A stretch of 64,000 nt of DNA, taken from contig NZ_CAMFJS010000010.1 of assembly GCF_945956965.1 (NCBI RefSeq), forward strand, positions 88,496 to 152,495. Direction: 5' to 3'. Source of the stretch: an uncultured Roseateles sp. (GTDB lineage Bacteria > Pseudomonadota > Gammaproteobacteria > Burkholderiales > Burkholderiaceae_C). Shown in pieces: positions 35,926 through 45,947 of the stretch (position 1 is its first letter; each line of letters starts with the position of its first letter). Both the position numbers and the translations under genes were made by a program. A model generated the notes under the pieces. The model was not told where the DNA came from and did not search any database. It worked only from the letters and a program-made list of their open reading frames with translations.

Positions 35926-37644
35926 ATGACATGGAATGATGGGCTGGCGACAGCGAGGCCGAATGGGTCGACGGGGCCGAATATGCCCCTGGGCGAGCCG
36001 CTGATGCCCGCCAGCGGACACAAGCTGACGGAGCCAGGCTTGACGCTTGGGGCGTGGCGCCTGGATTGCGCCAATGCCAGCCATATGGCCGGTTTGACCT
36101 ATGCCTTCCTGGTTTTCCACCTGCTGCTGTGGACCGTGCTGGCCACGCTGAGCCATCGCGCGCCGCCTTGGGACAATATCGAGCAACTGGTCTGGCAGCA
36201 GTCGCTGGAGTGGGGCTATTACAAGCACCCGCCGTTCCCGACCTGGTGGGTTCACGGCTGGACCGAGTTGTTGGGCCGCAAGATGTGGGTCACCTTCTTC
36301 TCGGCGCAGCTGAGCGTGGTCTTGATGCAGCTCTTCATCTGGCGCATTGCGCTGATGGTGACGACGCCGGCGCGCGCCTTTGCCTCGGTGGTGCTCAGCA
36401 GCTTGGCCATCTATCACGGTGTGCACGGCATCATGGCCAACCACAACACCTTGCAGCTGATGCCCGTGGGCCTGCTGCTGTGGCTGACCTTGCGAGCCGT
36501 GCGCGGCGAAGGGTCGGCGGGGCAGGTCTGGCGCTGGATGCTGGTGGGTGCGGCTGCTGCGCTATGCCTGCTGTCCAAATATAGCGCGCTGATCTGGCTG
36601 GCCGTGATCGGCCTGTGGTTGCTGCAAGATGCGCGCATGCGCAGCTGGCGCGCTTGGGGCGGCGTCGCGCTGGCGATGCTGGTCTGCGTGCTGCTGGTGT
36701 CACCGCATATCAGTTGGTTGACGCAGGAGGGTTCGCCCGGCCTGAACTATGCCGGCCGCGCCATGCAGGGCCAGAACGACCCTGATCAAATCGATCACTG
36801 GGGCCGTTTGGCCAAGTTCTGGGTGATCCAGTTTGGCCGCGTGCTGCCGATTTTTCTGGGCTTGGGCTTGATGCTGGCGCTGCTGCGCCGTGCCAACAAA
36901 AAGGCGGGCGCGGCGCAGGACGACGCTGCTCACTCGACCGTTGATCTGGCCCGCGAACGCCTGTCGGCCAGCCCCGAGTGGCGCTTCGTGCTCTTCATGG
37001 GGCTGGGCCCCATGCTCTTGACCACGGTGTTGGGCGTCTTGGGTGTCCGCTTGGGGTCTGCCTGGGCGGCGACCTATTTTGTGATGGCCGGCATTCTGGC
37101 CCTGGCTTGCCTGCCGCTCAAGCCACCTTCAGCAACGCCTCAGTTTGTGCGCAGCGTGTTGTGGGCAGGTATCGCGCTGGAGGTTTTGCTGGCGCTGGGC
37201 ATGGCCCTTGGCAGTGGCTGGCTGGCGGATTTGACCGGCCGCGGTGCGCGCTCCAATTTCCCTGCCGCCAAGCTGGCACGCAAGCTTGATCGCGTCTGGG
37301 AGATGCATGCCAGCACGCCCATGCGTGTGGTGGTGGGTGAAACTTGGTTGGCCGGCAATGTGTCGGTGCGCTCCAAATACCAGCCCTTGGTGTTCATCGA
37401 GGCAGATACGCAAAAGTCGCCCTGGATCAAGCCCCATATGCTGGAAGACTGCGGTGCCCTGATCGTGGTGGATGGGCGTGATTTGGCCGAGCCCCTGCCT
37501 GCGGCCATGCGTGAATTGCTGGACCGCGCCGAAGACAGCGGCCGCGTCAAGCTGCACTGGACCCGTTTGGCCGACCGCGGCCCGGAGCTGGACGTGATGT
37601 GGGCCGTCTTGCCGGCCCAGCGCCCCGAGGCCTGCCCCCGCTGA
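35926..37644 (+). CDS. Membrane glycosyltransferase, GT39/ArnT-like
   Basis: 572 residues with about 10 membrane segments. After an N-terminal cytoplasmic stretch, the first extracytoplasmic loop has APPWDNIEQLVWQQSLEWGY followed by YYKHPPFPTWW, the Asp/Glu and KHPP pattern of GT39-family polyprenyl-phosphate-sugar transferases. The C-terminal ~150 residues are soluble. It probably transfers a sugar from undecaprenyl phosphate to lipid A, a protein or another envelope acceptor. Start 35926 was chosen for its AGAGGGA ribosome site; the open frame runs further upstream through the terminator. No glycosylation genes are adjacent, so the acceptor is unknown. Confidence 0.8.
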   Translation: MTWNDGLATARPNGSTGPNMPLGEPLMPASGHKLTEPGLTLGAWRLDCANASHMAGLTYAFLVFHLLLWTVLATLSHRAPPWDNIEQLVWQQSLEWGYYKHPPFPTWWVHGWTELLGRKMWVTFFSAQLSVVLMQLFIWRIALMVTTPARAFASVVLSSLAIYHGVHGIMANHNTLQLMPVGLLLWLTLRAVRGEGSAGQVWRWMLVGAAAALCLLSKYSALIWLAVIGLWLLQDARMRSWRAWGGVALAMLVCVLLVSPHISWLTQEGSPGLNYAGRAMQGQNDPDQIDHWGRLAKFWVIQFGRVLPIFLGLGLMLALLRRANKKAGAAQDDAAHSTVDLARERLSASPEWRFVLFMGLGPMLLTTVLGVLGVRLGSAWAATYFVMAGILALACLPLKPPSATPQFVRSVLWAGIALEVLLALGMALGSGWLADLTGRGARSNFPAAKLARKLDRVWEMHASTPMRVVVGETWLAGNVSVRSKYQPLVFIEADTQKSPWIKPHMLEDCGALIVVDGRDLAEPLPAAMRELLDRAEDSGRVKLHWTRLADRGPELDVMWAVLPAQRPEACPR

Positions 37645-37805
37645 ACCGGCTGCCCCGGCCCTGCCTGGGCATGCCGCCTGCGCTGCAGACATAGGCCTTG
37701 GGCCTGCAGGGGCTTGACGGGTCTGGGCTAGACTTCGCGCCATTCGCCCGATTGCGGAGCCAAGGCTCTGCTCGGGTCATCCACAAAATCCTTTCTTGCG
37801 CGCCC

Positions 37806-38900
37806 ATGCCTACCATTCAAGAAGCCGCCTTGCTGCAGGCCCTGCAGACCGTTGTCGACCCCAATACCGCGCAAGACTTTGTCAGCACCAAGCAGCTCAA
37901 GAACCTGAGCATCGCTGATGGTGATGTGTCTTTCGAAGTCGAGTTGGGCTATCCGGCGGCGAGCCAGATTGCCGAGTTGCGCCGCCAGCTGGTGGCCGCT
38001 GCCCGCCAGGTCGAAGGCGTGGCCAATGTCAGCGTGCATCTGCATAGCAAGATCACCGCGCATGCGGTGCAGCGCGGCGTGCAACTGCTGCCCGGTGTGA
38101 AAAACATCATCGCCGTGGCCTCGGGCAAGGGCGGCGTGGGCAAGAGCACCACGGCGGCCAATCTGGCCCTGGCGCTGGCTGCCGAAGGCGCGCGCGTGGG
38201 CATTCTGGATGCCGACATTTACGGCCCCAGCCTGCCGCTGATGCTGGGTGTTGACGGCAAGCCAGAGAGTCAAGACGGACAGACCATGGAGCCGCTGATG
38301 GCGCATGGCCTGCAGGTGATGTCCATCGGCTTCCTGGTTGAGCAAGACCAGGCCATGATCTGGCGCGGCCCCATGGCCACCCAGGCGCTGGAGCAGCTCT
38401 TGCGCCAGACGCGCTGGCAGGATCTGGACTATCTGGTCGTGGACATGCCGCCGGGCACCGGCGATATCCAACTGACCTTGTCGCAGCGTGTGCCCGTCAC
38501 CGGCGCGGTGATCGTGACCACGCCGCAAGACATCGCCCTGATCGATGCCAAGAAGGGCCTGAAGATGTTTGAGAAGGTGGGCGTGCCCATCCTCGGCATT
38601 GTTGAAAACATGGCCGTGCATGTCTGCAGCAACTGCGGCCATGCCGAACACATCTTCGGCGCCGATGGTGGCCGCAAGATGGCCGAGCAGTACAAGCTCG
38701 ACTATCTGGGCGGTTTGCCGCTGGCCATGTCCATCCGTGCCCAGGCCGATGCCGGTGCTCCGACCGTGGTGGCCGAGCCGCAGAGCGAGATCGCCGGTTT
38801 GTACAAGACGCTGGCGCGCAAGGTGGCGGTCAAGATCGCCGGCCAGGCCAAGGACTATTCGTCCAAGTTCCCCACCATCTCCATCTCCAAGAACAGCTGA
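37806..38900 (+). CDS. apbC: Iron-sulfur cluster carrier ApbC (Mrp)
   Basis: P-loop ATPase of 364 residues that carries and delivers Fe-S clusters. An N-terminal MIP18-like domain (~1-90) is followed by the deviant Walker A ASGKGGVGKSTTAANLALAL, ILDADIYGPSLPLMLG and DMPPGTGDIQLTLSQ. The CxxC for the bridging cluster is VCSNCGHAEHIFG. Start ATG 37806 gives the normal family length. It lies upstream of fdhD and the Fe-S-rich formate dehydrogenase, a sensible functional neighbourhood though not a proven operon. Confidence 0.95.
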   Translation: MPTIQEAALLQALQTVVDPNTAQDFVSTKQLKNLSIADGDVSFEVELGYPAASQIAELRRQLVAAARQVEGVANVSVHLHSKITAHAVQRGVQLLPGVKNIIAVASGKGGVGKSTTAANLALALAAEGARVGILDADIYGPSLPLMLGVDGKPESQDGQTMEPLMAHGLQVMSIGFLVEQDQAMIWRGPMATQALEQLLRQTRWQDLDYLVVDMPPGTGDIQLTLSQRVPVTGAVIVTTPQDIALIDAKKGLKMFEKVGVPILGIVENMAVHVCSNCGHAEHIFGADGGRKMAEQYKLDYLGGLPLAMSIRAQADAGAPTVVAEPQSEIAGLYKTLARKVAVKIAGQAKDYSSKFPTISISKNS

Positions 38901-39039
38901 TCGTCGGCCCGGCCGCTGCCCGCCTGATCCGTGGCGGCGCAGTCCGTCGGGGATTGTGCGAATCGCGGCGTGCTTGCAGGCCCGGCTTTAACCGGTCTTG
39001 CTTGCGCGTTTGTCCTTCTCTGGCGGCCACAATAGCGCC

Positions 39040-39927
39040 ATGGTCAGCCCTCTTTACGTGCACAGCGCCACGCCTTTGATTGAGCCTCCTTTGCCGCGGC
39101 TCAGCCAGGCGCGCGCCGCATTGACGCATGAGATCACGGTGCTGGATGAGTCAGGCGCGCAGCGCCAACTGCATATCCCGGCCGAGCGGCCGCTGACCCT
39201 GTTTGTCGACAAGCAGGAATTGCTGACCCTGATGACCTTGGGCGAAGCGCCCGAGCTCTTGGTGCTGGGCTATTTGCGCAATCAGGGCTTGATCGAATCG
39301 GCGGCCGAGGTTCTGTCGATCACGGTGGATTGGGAGGTTGGCGCGGCTGCCGTCTACACCCGCGCGGGTGCTGCGCAATGGCAAGCCAAGAGCGCCGCCC
39401 ATCTGGCCACCCGCACGGTCACCACCGGCTGCGGCCAAGGCACCATGTTTGGCGATATGCAGGCCGGCTTGGCCGAGTTGGTCTTACCGGATGTGCGACA
39501 GGCGCGCTTATCGCAAACCGATTTGTACGCGCTGCTGGCCGAGATGCGGGCGCTGGACAGTGTCTACAAAAAGGCCGGTTCGGTGCACGGTTGTGGTCTG
39601 TTTGAACAGGGGCAATTGCTGCATGCCGTGGAGGATGTGGGGCGGCATAACGCCATCGACACACTGGCCGGCTGGCTGTGGATGAATCGCAGCGCGCCCC
39701 TGCGCGCGCCGGTGCTCTACACCACGGGTCGGCTGACCAGCGAGATGGTCATCAAGGCCGCCACCATGGGCCTGCCCATCGTGGTTTCGCGCAATGGCAT
39801 CACCCAGATGGGGCATGCGCTGGCCACTCGCTTAGGGCTGTGTCTGATCGGTCGCGCCAAGGGGCGGCACTTCATTCTTTATAGCGGCTTTGAGCGCTTT
39901 GTGCCCGACGCTGAAATGGTCACGTAA
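39040..39927 (+). CDS. fdhD: Formate dehydrogenase sulfurtransferase FdhD
   Basis: 295 residues. FdhD transfers sulfur from IscS to the bis-MGD cofactor and is needed for formate dehydrogenase activity. Conserved blocks: PAERPLTLFVDKQELLTLM, GEAPELLVLGYLRNQGLI, KKAGSVHGCGLFE, AVEDVGRHNAIDTLAG and TTGRLTSEMVIKAA. The usual CGxC pair is represented by TTGCGQGTMFG, with one Cys and Gly at the second position. Start ATG 39040 was preferred to the upstream in-frame ATG 38998 because the family similarity begins after it. It lies 300 bp upstream of the alpha subunit gene. Confidence 0.93.
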   Translation: MVSPLYVHSATPLIEPPLPRLSQARAALTHEITVLDESGAQRQLHIPAERPLTLFVDKQELLTLMTLGEAPELLVLGYLRNQGLIESAAEVLSITVDWEVGAAAVYTRAGAAQWQAKSAAHLATRTVTTGCGQGTMFGDMQAGLAELVLPDVRQARLSQTDLYALLAEMRALDSVYKKAGSVHGCGLFEQGQLLHAVEDVGRHNAIDTLAGWLWMNRSAPLRAPVLYTTGRLTSEMVIKAATMGLPIVVSRNGITQMGHALATRLGLCLIGRAKGRHFILYSGFERFVPDAEMVT

Positions 39928-40227
39928 GTTTGCGCAAGGATGATCCGCCGCTCCTTGCCGGGGTGCTGGTGGGCATCCTTGAAGGCCATCAGATCGGCCG
40001 TGACCTTTGCCTCGCACTGGCACTGACATGGGGCTTGACGCTATGGACAAGGCCGGGGACTTGTGCCCGAATGCGGGAGGCGTGTCGCATGTTTGTCACG
40101 ACCGCCCTTGGCACAGGCGCATAATTTTTAAAGAAGTTTTTTCTGCGATTGGGGAGTGCGAGCTTGCGAGGCCAAGATAGGCCCCGGGCTCGTGAAACTT
40201 GGGTGTCAGCCCGAAGGAGACGCGAAA
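39928..40227 (+). other. fdhD to formate dehydrogenase spacer, probable promoter region
   Basis: 300 bp without a credible gene. The last 100 bp contain an AT-rich tract (around 40121-40143, CATAATTTTTAAAGAAG) before a strong ribosome site, so a promoter for the formate dehydrogenase operon is likely. I could not fit a good sigma-70 pair, and the GGCAC near 40112 does not satisfy the -24/-12 spacing of sigma-54. Confidence 0.4.
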
Positions 40228-43200
40228 ATGGATATGAACCGGAGGCATTTCTTCCGGGTGAGCGGGGCGGGGCTGCTTGGCTCCAGCTTGGTGGCGCTGG
40301 GCTTTTCGCCCGCGGCGGCTTTGGCCGAGGCGCGCAACTTCAAGCTCAGCCGCGCCACCGAAACCCGTAGCACCTGTCCGTATTGCTCGGTGGGTTGCGG
40401 CATCCTGATGTACAGCTTGGGCGACAAGTCCAAGAACGTGGTCAGCGAGATCATGCACATCGAAGGCGACCCGGATCATCCGGTCAATCGCGGCACGCTT
40501 TGCCCCAAGGGCGCAGGCCTGCTGGACTTCGTGCACAGCAAGAACCGCCTCAAGTGGCCCGAGATCCGCGAGCCTGGCTCTAAGGAGTGGAAGCGCGTCA
40601 GCTGGGATGAGGCGATGGATCGCCTGGTCCCCATGATGAAGGCCGACCGCGACGCCAACTTCGTGGCTCAGAACGCGGCTGGCCAGACGGTCAATCGCTG
40701 GCTCACCACAGGCATGTTGTGTGCCTCGGCCTCCTCGAATGAGTCAGGCTATATCACCCACAAGGCGATGCGTTCGCTGGGGATGTTGGTATTCGATAAC
40801 CAAGCGCGCGTTTGACACGCTCCGACGGTGGCCAGTCTGGCCCCGACGTTTGGGCGCGGTGCGATGACCAACCATTGGGTGGACATCAAGAACGCTGATT
40901 TGGTGCTGATCATGGGCGGCAATGCCGCCGAGGCTCACCCCTGCGGTTTCAAGTGGGTGATCGAAGCCAAGCACAAGAACAAAGCCAAGCTCCTGGTGGT
41001 GGATCCGCGATTCACGCGCTCCGCTGCAATGAGCGATTACTACGCGCCGATTCGCGCGGGCTCTGACATCGCCTTCCTGGGCGGCGTCATCAACTACCTC
41101 TTGTCTAACAACAAGATTCAGCAGGAGTACGTCCGCAAGTACACCAATGCCAGCTTCATCGTCGGCGAGGCCTTTGGCTTCGAGGATGGGCTGTTCTCTG
41201 GTTACGACCCGGTCAAGCGCAAGTACGACAACGCCAGCTGGGCCTACGAAATGGGCGCCGACGGTTTCGCCAAGGTTGATGAGACCCTGGAGCATCCGCG
41301 CTGCGTGCTCAATGTGATGAAGCGGCACTACGCCCGCTACACGCCCGAGCTGGTCAGCAGCATCACCGGCACACCGCAGGACAAGTTCCTCAAGTGCTGC
41401 GAGATGATTGCCGAGACGGCCAAGCCCAACAAGGTGATGACCATCATGTACGCCCTGGGCTGGACACAGCACAGCCAGGGCACGCAGATGATCCGCAACG
41501 GCGCCATCATGCAGCTCTTGCTGGGCAATATGGGCTTGTCTGGCGGCGGCATGAATGCCTTGCGTGGCCACTCCAATATCCAGGGTCTGACTGACCTGGG
41601 TCTGCTGTCGACCTCGCTGACCGGCTATATGAGCCTGCCGCGCGAGAGCGAGCAAGACCTGGAGACTTACTACAAGCCGCGCGCCACCAAGCCGCTGCGC
41701 CCCGGGCAAATGAGCTTCTGGCAGAACTATCCCAAGTTCTTTGTCAGCATGCAAAAAGCCTGGTGGGGCAAGGCCGCAACGGCCGAGAACCAATGGGCGT
41801 ATCACTACCTGCCCAAGTGGGACAAGGCCTACGACGTGCTGCAGGCCTTCGAGATGATGGGGCAGGGCAAGCTCAATGGCTATATCTGCCAGGGCTTCAA
41901 CCCGGTGGGCAGCTTCCCCAATAAGAAGAAGATCATTGCCGGCTTGTCCAAGCTGAAGTACCTGGTCATCATCGACCCGCTGGTGACTGAGACCGCTGAG
42001 TTCTGGAAGAACTACGGCGAGCACAACGACGTCAAGAGCGAAGAGATCCAGACCACGGTGTTTCGCTTCCCCAGCACCTGTTTCGCTGAAGAAGAAGGCT
42101 CTATCACCAACTCCGGCCGCTGGTTGCAGTGGCACTGGAAGGGCGCCGAGCCTCCGGGCGAAGCCAAGGGCGACCCGGAGATCATTGCCGAGTTGTTCAC
42201 CCGACTGCGGGCGGCCTACAAAAAGGACGGCGGCGCCTTCCCGGATCCCATCCTCAATCTCAGCTGGCCTTACCTGATCCCCAACAGCCCCAGCCCCGAG
42301 GAGTTGGCCAAGGAAGCCAATGGCAAGGCCCTGGCCGACGTCACCGATCCCAAGGATCCGACCAAGGTGCTGGCCAAGGCCGGTGAATTGTTGTCGGGCT
42401 TTGGCTTGCTGCGTGATGACGGCTCCACCGCGAGCGGCTGCTGGATCTACACCGGCAGTTGGACGCAAGCCGGCAACCAGATGGCGCGCCGCGATAACGC
42501 CGACCCGTATGGCATTGGCCAAACGCTGAACTGGGCCTGGGCCTGGCCGGCGAACCGCCGCGTGCTCTACAACGCCGCTTCCTGTGATTCCACTGGCAAG
42601 CCTTGGAACCCCAAGCGCAAGCTGGTGGCCTGGAACGGCGAGCGCTGGGCCGGCTCCGACGTGCCTGACATCCGCCCCGATGCCAACCCGAATGATGCGG
42701 ATGCCGTGCGCCCCTTCATCATGACGGCCGAAGGCGTGGCGCGCTTGTTCGCACCCACGGGCTTGGTGGATGGCCCCCTGCCCGAGCATTACGAGCCTTT
42801 CGAGTCGCCGCTGCCCAACAACCCCATGCACCCCAAGAATGACAAGGCGCGCGCCAATCCGGCGGCCCGAGTCTTCAAGGGCGATATGGAGGCATTCGGC
42901 AATGCGAAGGACTTCCCGTATGTGGCAACCAGCTATCGCCTGACCGAGCACTTCCACTACTGGACCAAGAACGTTGAAAGCAACGCCATCATCCAGCCCC
43001 AGCAATTCGTTGAAATCAGCGAAGAGTTGGCCAAGGAGAAGGGCATTGCCAACGGCGGCTGGGTCAAGGTCAGCAGCAACCGCGGTTTCATCAAGGCCGT
43101 GGCGGTGGTGACCAAGCGCATCCCGGTGCTGGACGTCGCAGGGCAGAAGGTGCATACCGTCGGCTTGCCCAATCACTGGGGCTTTGTCGGGGTCGCTAAA

Positions 43201-43299
43201 CCCGGTTATCTGGTCAACACGTTGACGCCTTTCGTGGGCGACGCGAATACCCAGACGCCCGAGTTCAAGAGCTTCACCGTCAACATCGAGAAAGCCTGA
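40228..43299 (+). CDS. fdnG: Formate dehydrogenase-N/O type alpha subunit, selenocysteine-containing
   Basis: Catalytic subunit that oxidises formate to CO2, periplasm-facing. The product is 1023 residues when the in-frame TGA at 40813-40815 is read as selenocysteine, residue 196, the same number as in E. coli FdnG. Start ATG 40228 has AAGGAGA upstream; a Tat signal follows ([15 protein letters not shown]). [10 protein letters not shown] with GTLCPKG binds the 4Fe-4S cluster. Around the TGA the frame reads [24 protein letters not shown], the family's active site. The C-terminal half has the molybdopterin-binding blocks ([38 protein letters not shown]). It is followed after 2 bp by the beta subunit gene. 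It needs the selA/selB/selC genes just downstream. Confidence 0.97.
40813..40850 (+). promoter_or_regulatory. Bacterial SECIS element for UGA decoding
   Basis: Directly after the TGA, the sequence CACGCTCCGACGGTGGCCAG followed by TCTGGCCCCGACG folds with stem GGCC/GGCC around the apical loop AGTCT. This is the same GGUCU-type loop position, about 20 nt from the UGA, as in E. coli fdhF/fdnG SECIS hairpins, which bind SelB. Confidence 0.88.
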
Positions 43300-43301
43300 C
43301 C

Positions 43302-44210
43302 ATGTCTTCACTTCAATCTTTAGACATCGCCAAGCGCTCGGCCACCACCACGCCCAGCCCGCAGGCGCGCCACAAGACCATTGAGGTCGCCAAGCTGATC
43401 GATGTGTCCTCCTGCATCGGCTGCAAAGCCTGTCAGGTGGCCTGCATGCAGTGGAACGAGTTGCGTGACGAGGTGGGCGAGAACCACGGCACTTACGACA
43501 ACCCGCGCGATCTGACGGCCCAGTCATGGACGGTGATGCGTTACTCCGAGGTGCAAGTCGAGGAGAACAAACTCGAGTGGCTGATCCGCAAGGACGGCTG
43601 CATGCACTGCGAGGATCCGGGTTGCCTGAAAAGCTGCCCGGCCCCCGGCGCCATCATCAAGTACGCCAACGGCATCGTTGACTTCATCTCCGAGCACTGC
43701 GTCGGTTGCGGCAACTGCGTCACCGGCTGCCCCTTCGATGTGCCGCGCATTTCCAAGGCTGATAACAAGGCCTACAAATGCTCGCTGTGCTCCGACCGGG
43801 TGGGCGTGGGCCTGGAGCCGGCTTGCGTCAAAGCCTGTCCCACCGGCGCCATCCACTTCGGTGCCAAGGAAGACATGCTGGACTACGGTGCCGAGCGCGT
43901 GGCCGACCTGAATGAGCGCGGCTTCAAGGAAGCCTCGGTCTACAACCCGGCCGGCGTGGGCGGTACCCATGTGATGTATGTGCTGCAGCACGGTGACAAG
44001 CCGGAGTTGTATGCCGGCTTGCCCGCCGATCCCAAGATCAGTCCGCTGGTCTCGCTGTGGAAGGGCTTGGCCAAGCCGCTCGCGGTGGCGGCCATGGCCG
44101 GCGCCGTGGTGGCGGGTTTCTTCCATTACATGAAGGTGGGCCCCATCGAAGCCAAGGAAGACGGCGAAGACGGTGAAACCAAGACCGGCAAGGAAAGGAG
44201 CGGGACATGA
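43302..44210 (+). CDS. fdnH: Formate dehydrogenase beta subunit (four 4Fe-4S clusters)
   Basis: 302 residues. Four ferredoxin-type Cys clusters: [41 protein letters not shown], and CSLCSDRV with [10 protein letters not shown]. They relay electrons from the alpha subunit across to the cytochrome b. A single C-terminal membrane helix (~255-275, [18 protein letters not shown]) anchors it, and the tail is Glu/Lys-rich. It is exported bound to the alpha subunit, so it needs no signal of its own. It overlaps the gamma subunit gene by four bases. Confidence 0.95.
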   Translation: MSSLQSLDIAKRSATTTPSPQARHKTIEVAKLIDVSSCIGCKACQVACMQWNELRDEVGENHGTYDNPRDLTAQSWTVMRYSEVQVEENKLEWLIRKDGCMHCEDPGCLKSCPAPGAIIKYANGIVDFISEHCVGCGNCVTGCPFDVPRISKADNKAYKCSLCSDRVGVGLEPACVKACPTGAIHFGAKEDMLDYGAERVADLNERGFKEASVYNPAGVGGTHVMYVLQHGDKPELYAGLPADPKISPLVSLWKGLAKPLAVAAMAGAVVAGFFHYMKVGPIEAKEDGEDGETKTGKERSGT

Positions 44211-44833
44211 GCACGACCAAAGTCTTGCAGCGTTACTCGGACCGCGACCGTATGAACCACTGGGCGATTGCCCTGCTGTTCATTTTGGCGGCGGTGTCTG
44301 GCCTGGCCTTCTTCCACCCCAGCTTGTTCTTCCTGAGCAATCTGGTGGGCGGCGGCGTGTGGGCGCGCATCCTGCACCCCTTCCTTGGGGTGGCGATGTT
44401 TGCGGCCTTCCTGAGCTTGTTCCTCAAGCTCTGGCGTGAGAACGTCTTGAACGAAGCCGACCGCGAATGGCAGCGCCACAGCGCTGACATGCTGCGCGGC
44501 GACAAGAGCAAGATGCCGCCGGTGGGCAAGTACAACGCCGGGCAGAAGGGCGTGTTCTGGTTGATGTCCCTGTGCCTGGCCGTGTTGCTCTTGACGGGTG
44601 TGATGTTCTGGCAACCTTGGTTCGCCGACTTCTTCCCCATCACCTTGCGCCGCATTGCTGTGCTCTTGCACTCGGCCTCGGCCGTGGGCTTGATTCTGGG
44701 CACCATCATGCATGTCTATGCTGCCATCTGGGTCAAGGGCACCATCCGCGCGATGACGCGTGGCACGGTCACCGAAGCCTGGGCCAAGCAGCATCATGCT
44801 TTGTGGCACAAGGAAATGACCGAGCGCAAGTAG
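44207..44833 (+). CDS. fdnI: Formate dehydrogenase gamma subunit, cytochrome b556
   Basis: 208 residues with four membrane helices (~17-40, ~55-75, ~112-133, ~148-172). Histidines in the helices ([41 protein letters not shown]) are the likely heme b ligands. It passes electrons from the beta subunit to the quinone pool. The start overlaps the beta stop (ATGA). A strong terminator follows 26 bp after the stop. Confidence 0.95.
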   Translation: MSTTKVLQRYSDRDRMNHWAIALLFILAAVSGLAFFHPSLFFLSNLVGGGVWARILHPFLGVAMFAAFLSLFLKLWRENVLNEADREWQRHSADMLRGDKSKMPPVGKYNAGQKGVFWLMSLCLAVLLLTGVMFWQPWFADFFPITLRRIAVLLHSASAVGLILGTIMHVYAAIWVKGTIRAMTRGTVTEAWAKQHHALWHKEMTERK

Positions 44834-44859
44834 TCAGTCCAGACGCCTCGGCGTGTTAA

Positions 44860-44890
44860 AAAAGGGGCGGGCTGCGGCGCCGCCCCTTTT
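44860..44890. terminator. Intrinsic terminator after the formate dehydrogenase structural genes
   Basis: AAAAGGGGCGG / CCGCCCCTTTT, perfect 11-bp stem with a 9-nt loop. It lies between fdnI and fdhE on the same strand, so fdhE-selA-selB probably depend on read-through or their own promoter. Confidence 0.92.
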
Positions 44891-44909
44891 GTGTTTTGAC
44901 GGAACCCCT

Positions 44910-45947
44910 ATGACAGTCTCCAGCACCGCCAAACTGATGTCGCCCGAAGAAATCGCGGTGCGCGCGGGTGAACAAATTCCCTTTTTGCTTTACCCCGAGC
45001 CCGGCGTTTTTGCTGCGCGCGCCTTGCGCTTGCGCCAGTTGGCCCAAGGCCATGCCATGGCCGACTTTCTGCACTTCGCGGCCGAGCTGGCACAAGCCCA
45101 GCACGAGCAGCTCAGCCGCTCGCAGCCGGCCCTGAGCCTGCCCAGCCAGGCGCAGATCGAGCAAGCCGCACAAGCTGGCCAAGCTTTGCTGGCGCCCACA
45201 CGCTGGCCGCTGGACCCGGTCTGGCGCGAAGGCCTGCGCGCGCTGATGCACACCCTGGCCGCACGCTTGGCCGCCGGCCCCGCGCAAGCCGCCGTGCTGG
45301 GCCTGGCGCAGGCCAGTGATAGCCACTTGGACCAGCAGGCGCAGCGCCTGCTGGCCGGCGTGATGCTAGGTCTGGATCTGGCCACCGCGCCGCTGATCGC
45401 CGCCGGCTTGCAGCTTTACTGGACTCAGGTGCTGAGCCAGCTGCAAGCCCGCTATGAACGCGACAAGGTGCCCAATCAGCTGGCGCCTTTCGGCCGTATT
45501 GATGACCCGCTGGTCTGCCCCTGCTGCGCCTCCAAGCCGGTGGCCAGCATTACCCGCATCGGCGCCGATGGCGCAGGCTTCCGCTATCTGTCTTGCAGCC
45601 TGTGCGCGGCGCAATGGCATTACGTGCGGGTCAAGTGCGCGCATTGCCAGAGCACCAAGGGCATTTCTTTCCAGAGCCTGCTGGCCGAGGACGGCAGCAC
45701 GCCCGAGGGCGCAGCCGCCGTGCAAGCCGAGTGCTGCAGCGAATGCGGCCACTACCTCAAGGTGGTGCACATGGAGAAAGACCAAGCGGTCGAACCCCAT
45801 GCCGATGACCTGGCCACGCTGACGCTGGATTTGCTGGTGTCGGATACCGGTCTGATCCGCCACGGCCTCAATCTGATGCTTTTGTTCGGCGATCCAGAAA
45901 CTGAGGGTGAGGCCGACAAAGCCCCGCCCGACACGAAAGCGCACTGA
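44910..45947 (+). CDS. fdhE: Formate dehydrogenase accessory protein FdhE
   Basis: 345-residue rubredoxin-like cytoplasmic protein needed for maturation of membrane-bound formate dehydrogenase. The four family CxxC motifs are all present: CPCCASKP, CSLCAAQW, CAHCQSTK and CSECGHYL, binding iron. The N-terminus has PFLLYPEPGVFAARALRLR. Start ATG 44910 was chosen because the longer frame would begin inside the terminator. The stop overlaps the selA start (TGATG). Confidence 0.94.
   Translation: MTVSSTAKLMSPEEIAVRAGEQIPFLLYPEPGVFAARALRLRQLAQGHAMADFLHFAAELAQAQHEQLSRSQPALSLPSQAQIEQAAQAGQALLAPTRWPLDPVWREGLRALMHTLAARLAAGPAQAAVLGLAQASDSHLDQQAQRLLAGVMLGLDLATAPLIAAGLQLYWTQVLSQLQARYERDKVPNQLAPFGRIDDPLVCPCCASKPVASITRIGADGAGFRYLSCSLCAAQWHYVRVKCAHCQSTKGISFQSLLAEDGSTPEGAAAVQAECCSECGHYLKVVHMEKDQAVEPHADDLATLTLDLLVSDTGLIRHGLNLMLLFGDPETEGEADKAPPDTKAH

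Noticed and set aside
40105..40125. Sigma-54 promoter before the formate dehydrogenase operon
   Set aside because: TGGCAC is present but no GC follows at the required 10-bp spacing.
40813..40815. Stop codon splitting the formate dehydrogenase gene (pseudogene or frameshift)
   Set aside because: Position 196, a SECIS hairpin and adjacent selA, selB and selC all support selenocysteine decoding.
40744..43527. 927-codon minus-strand open frame opposite the formate dehydrogenase alpha subunit
   Set aside because: Shadow of a well-supported gene; no domain recognised in it.
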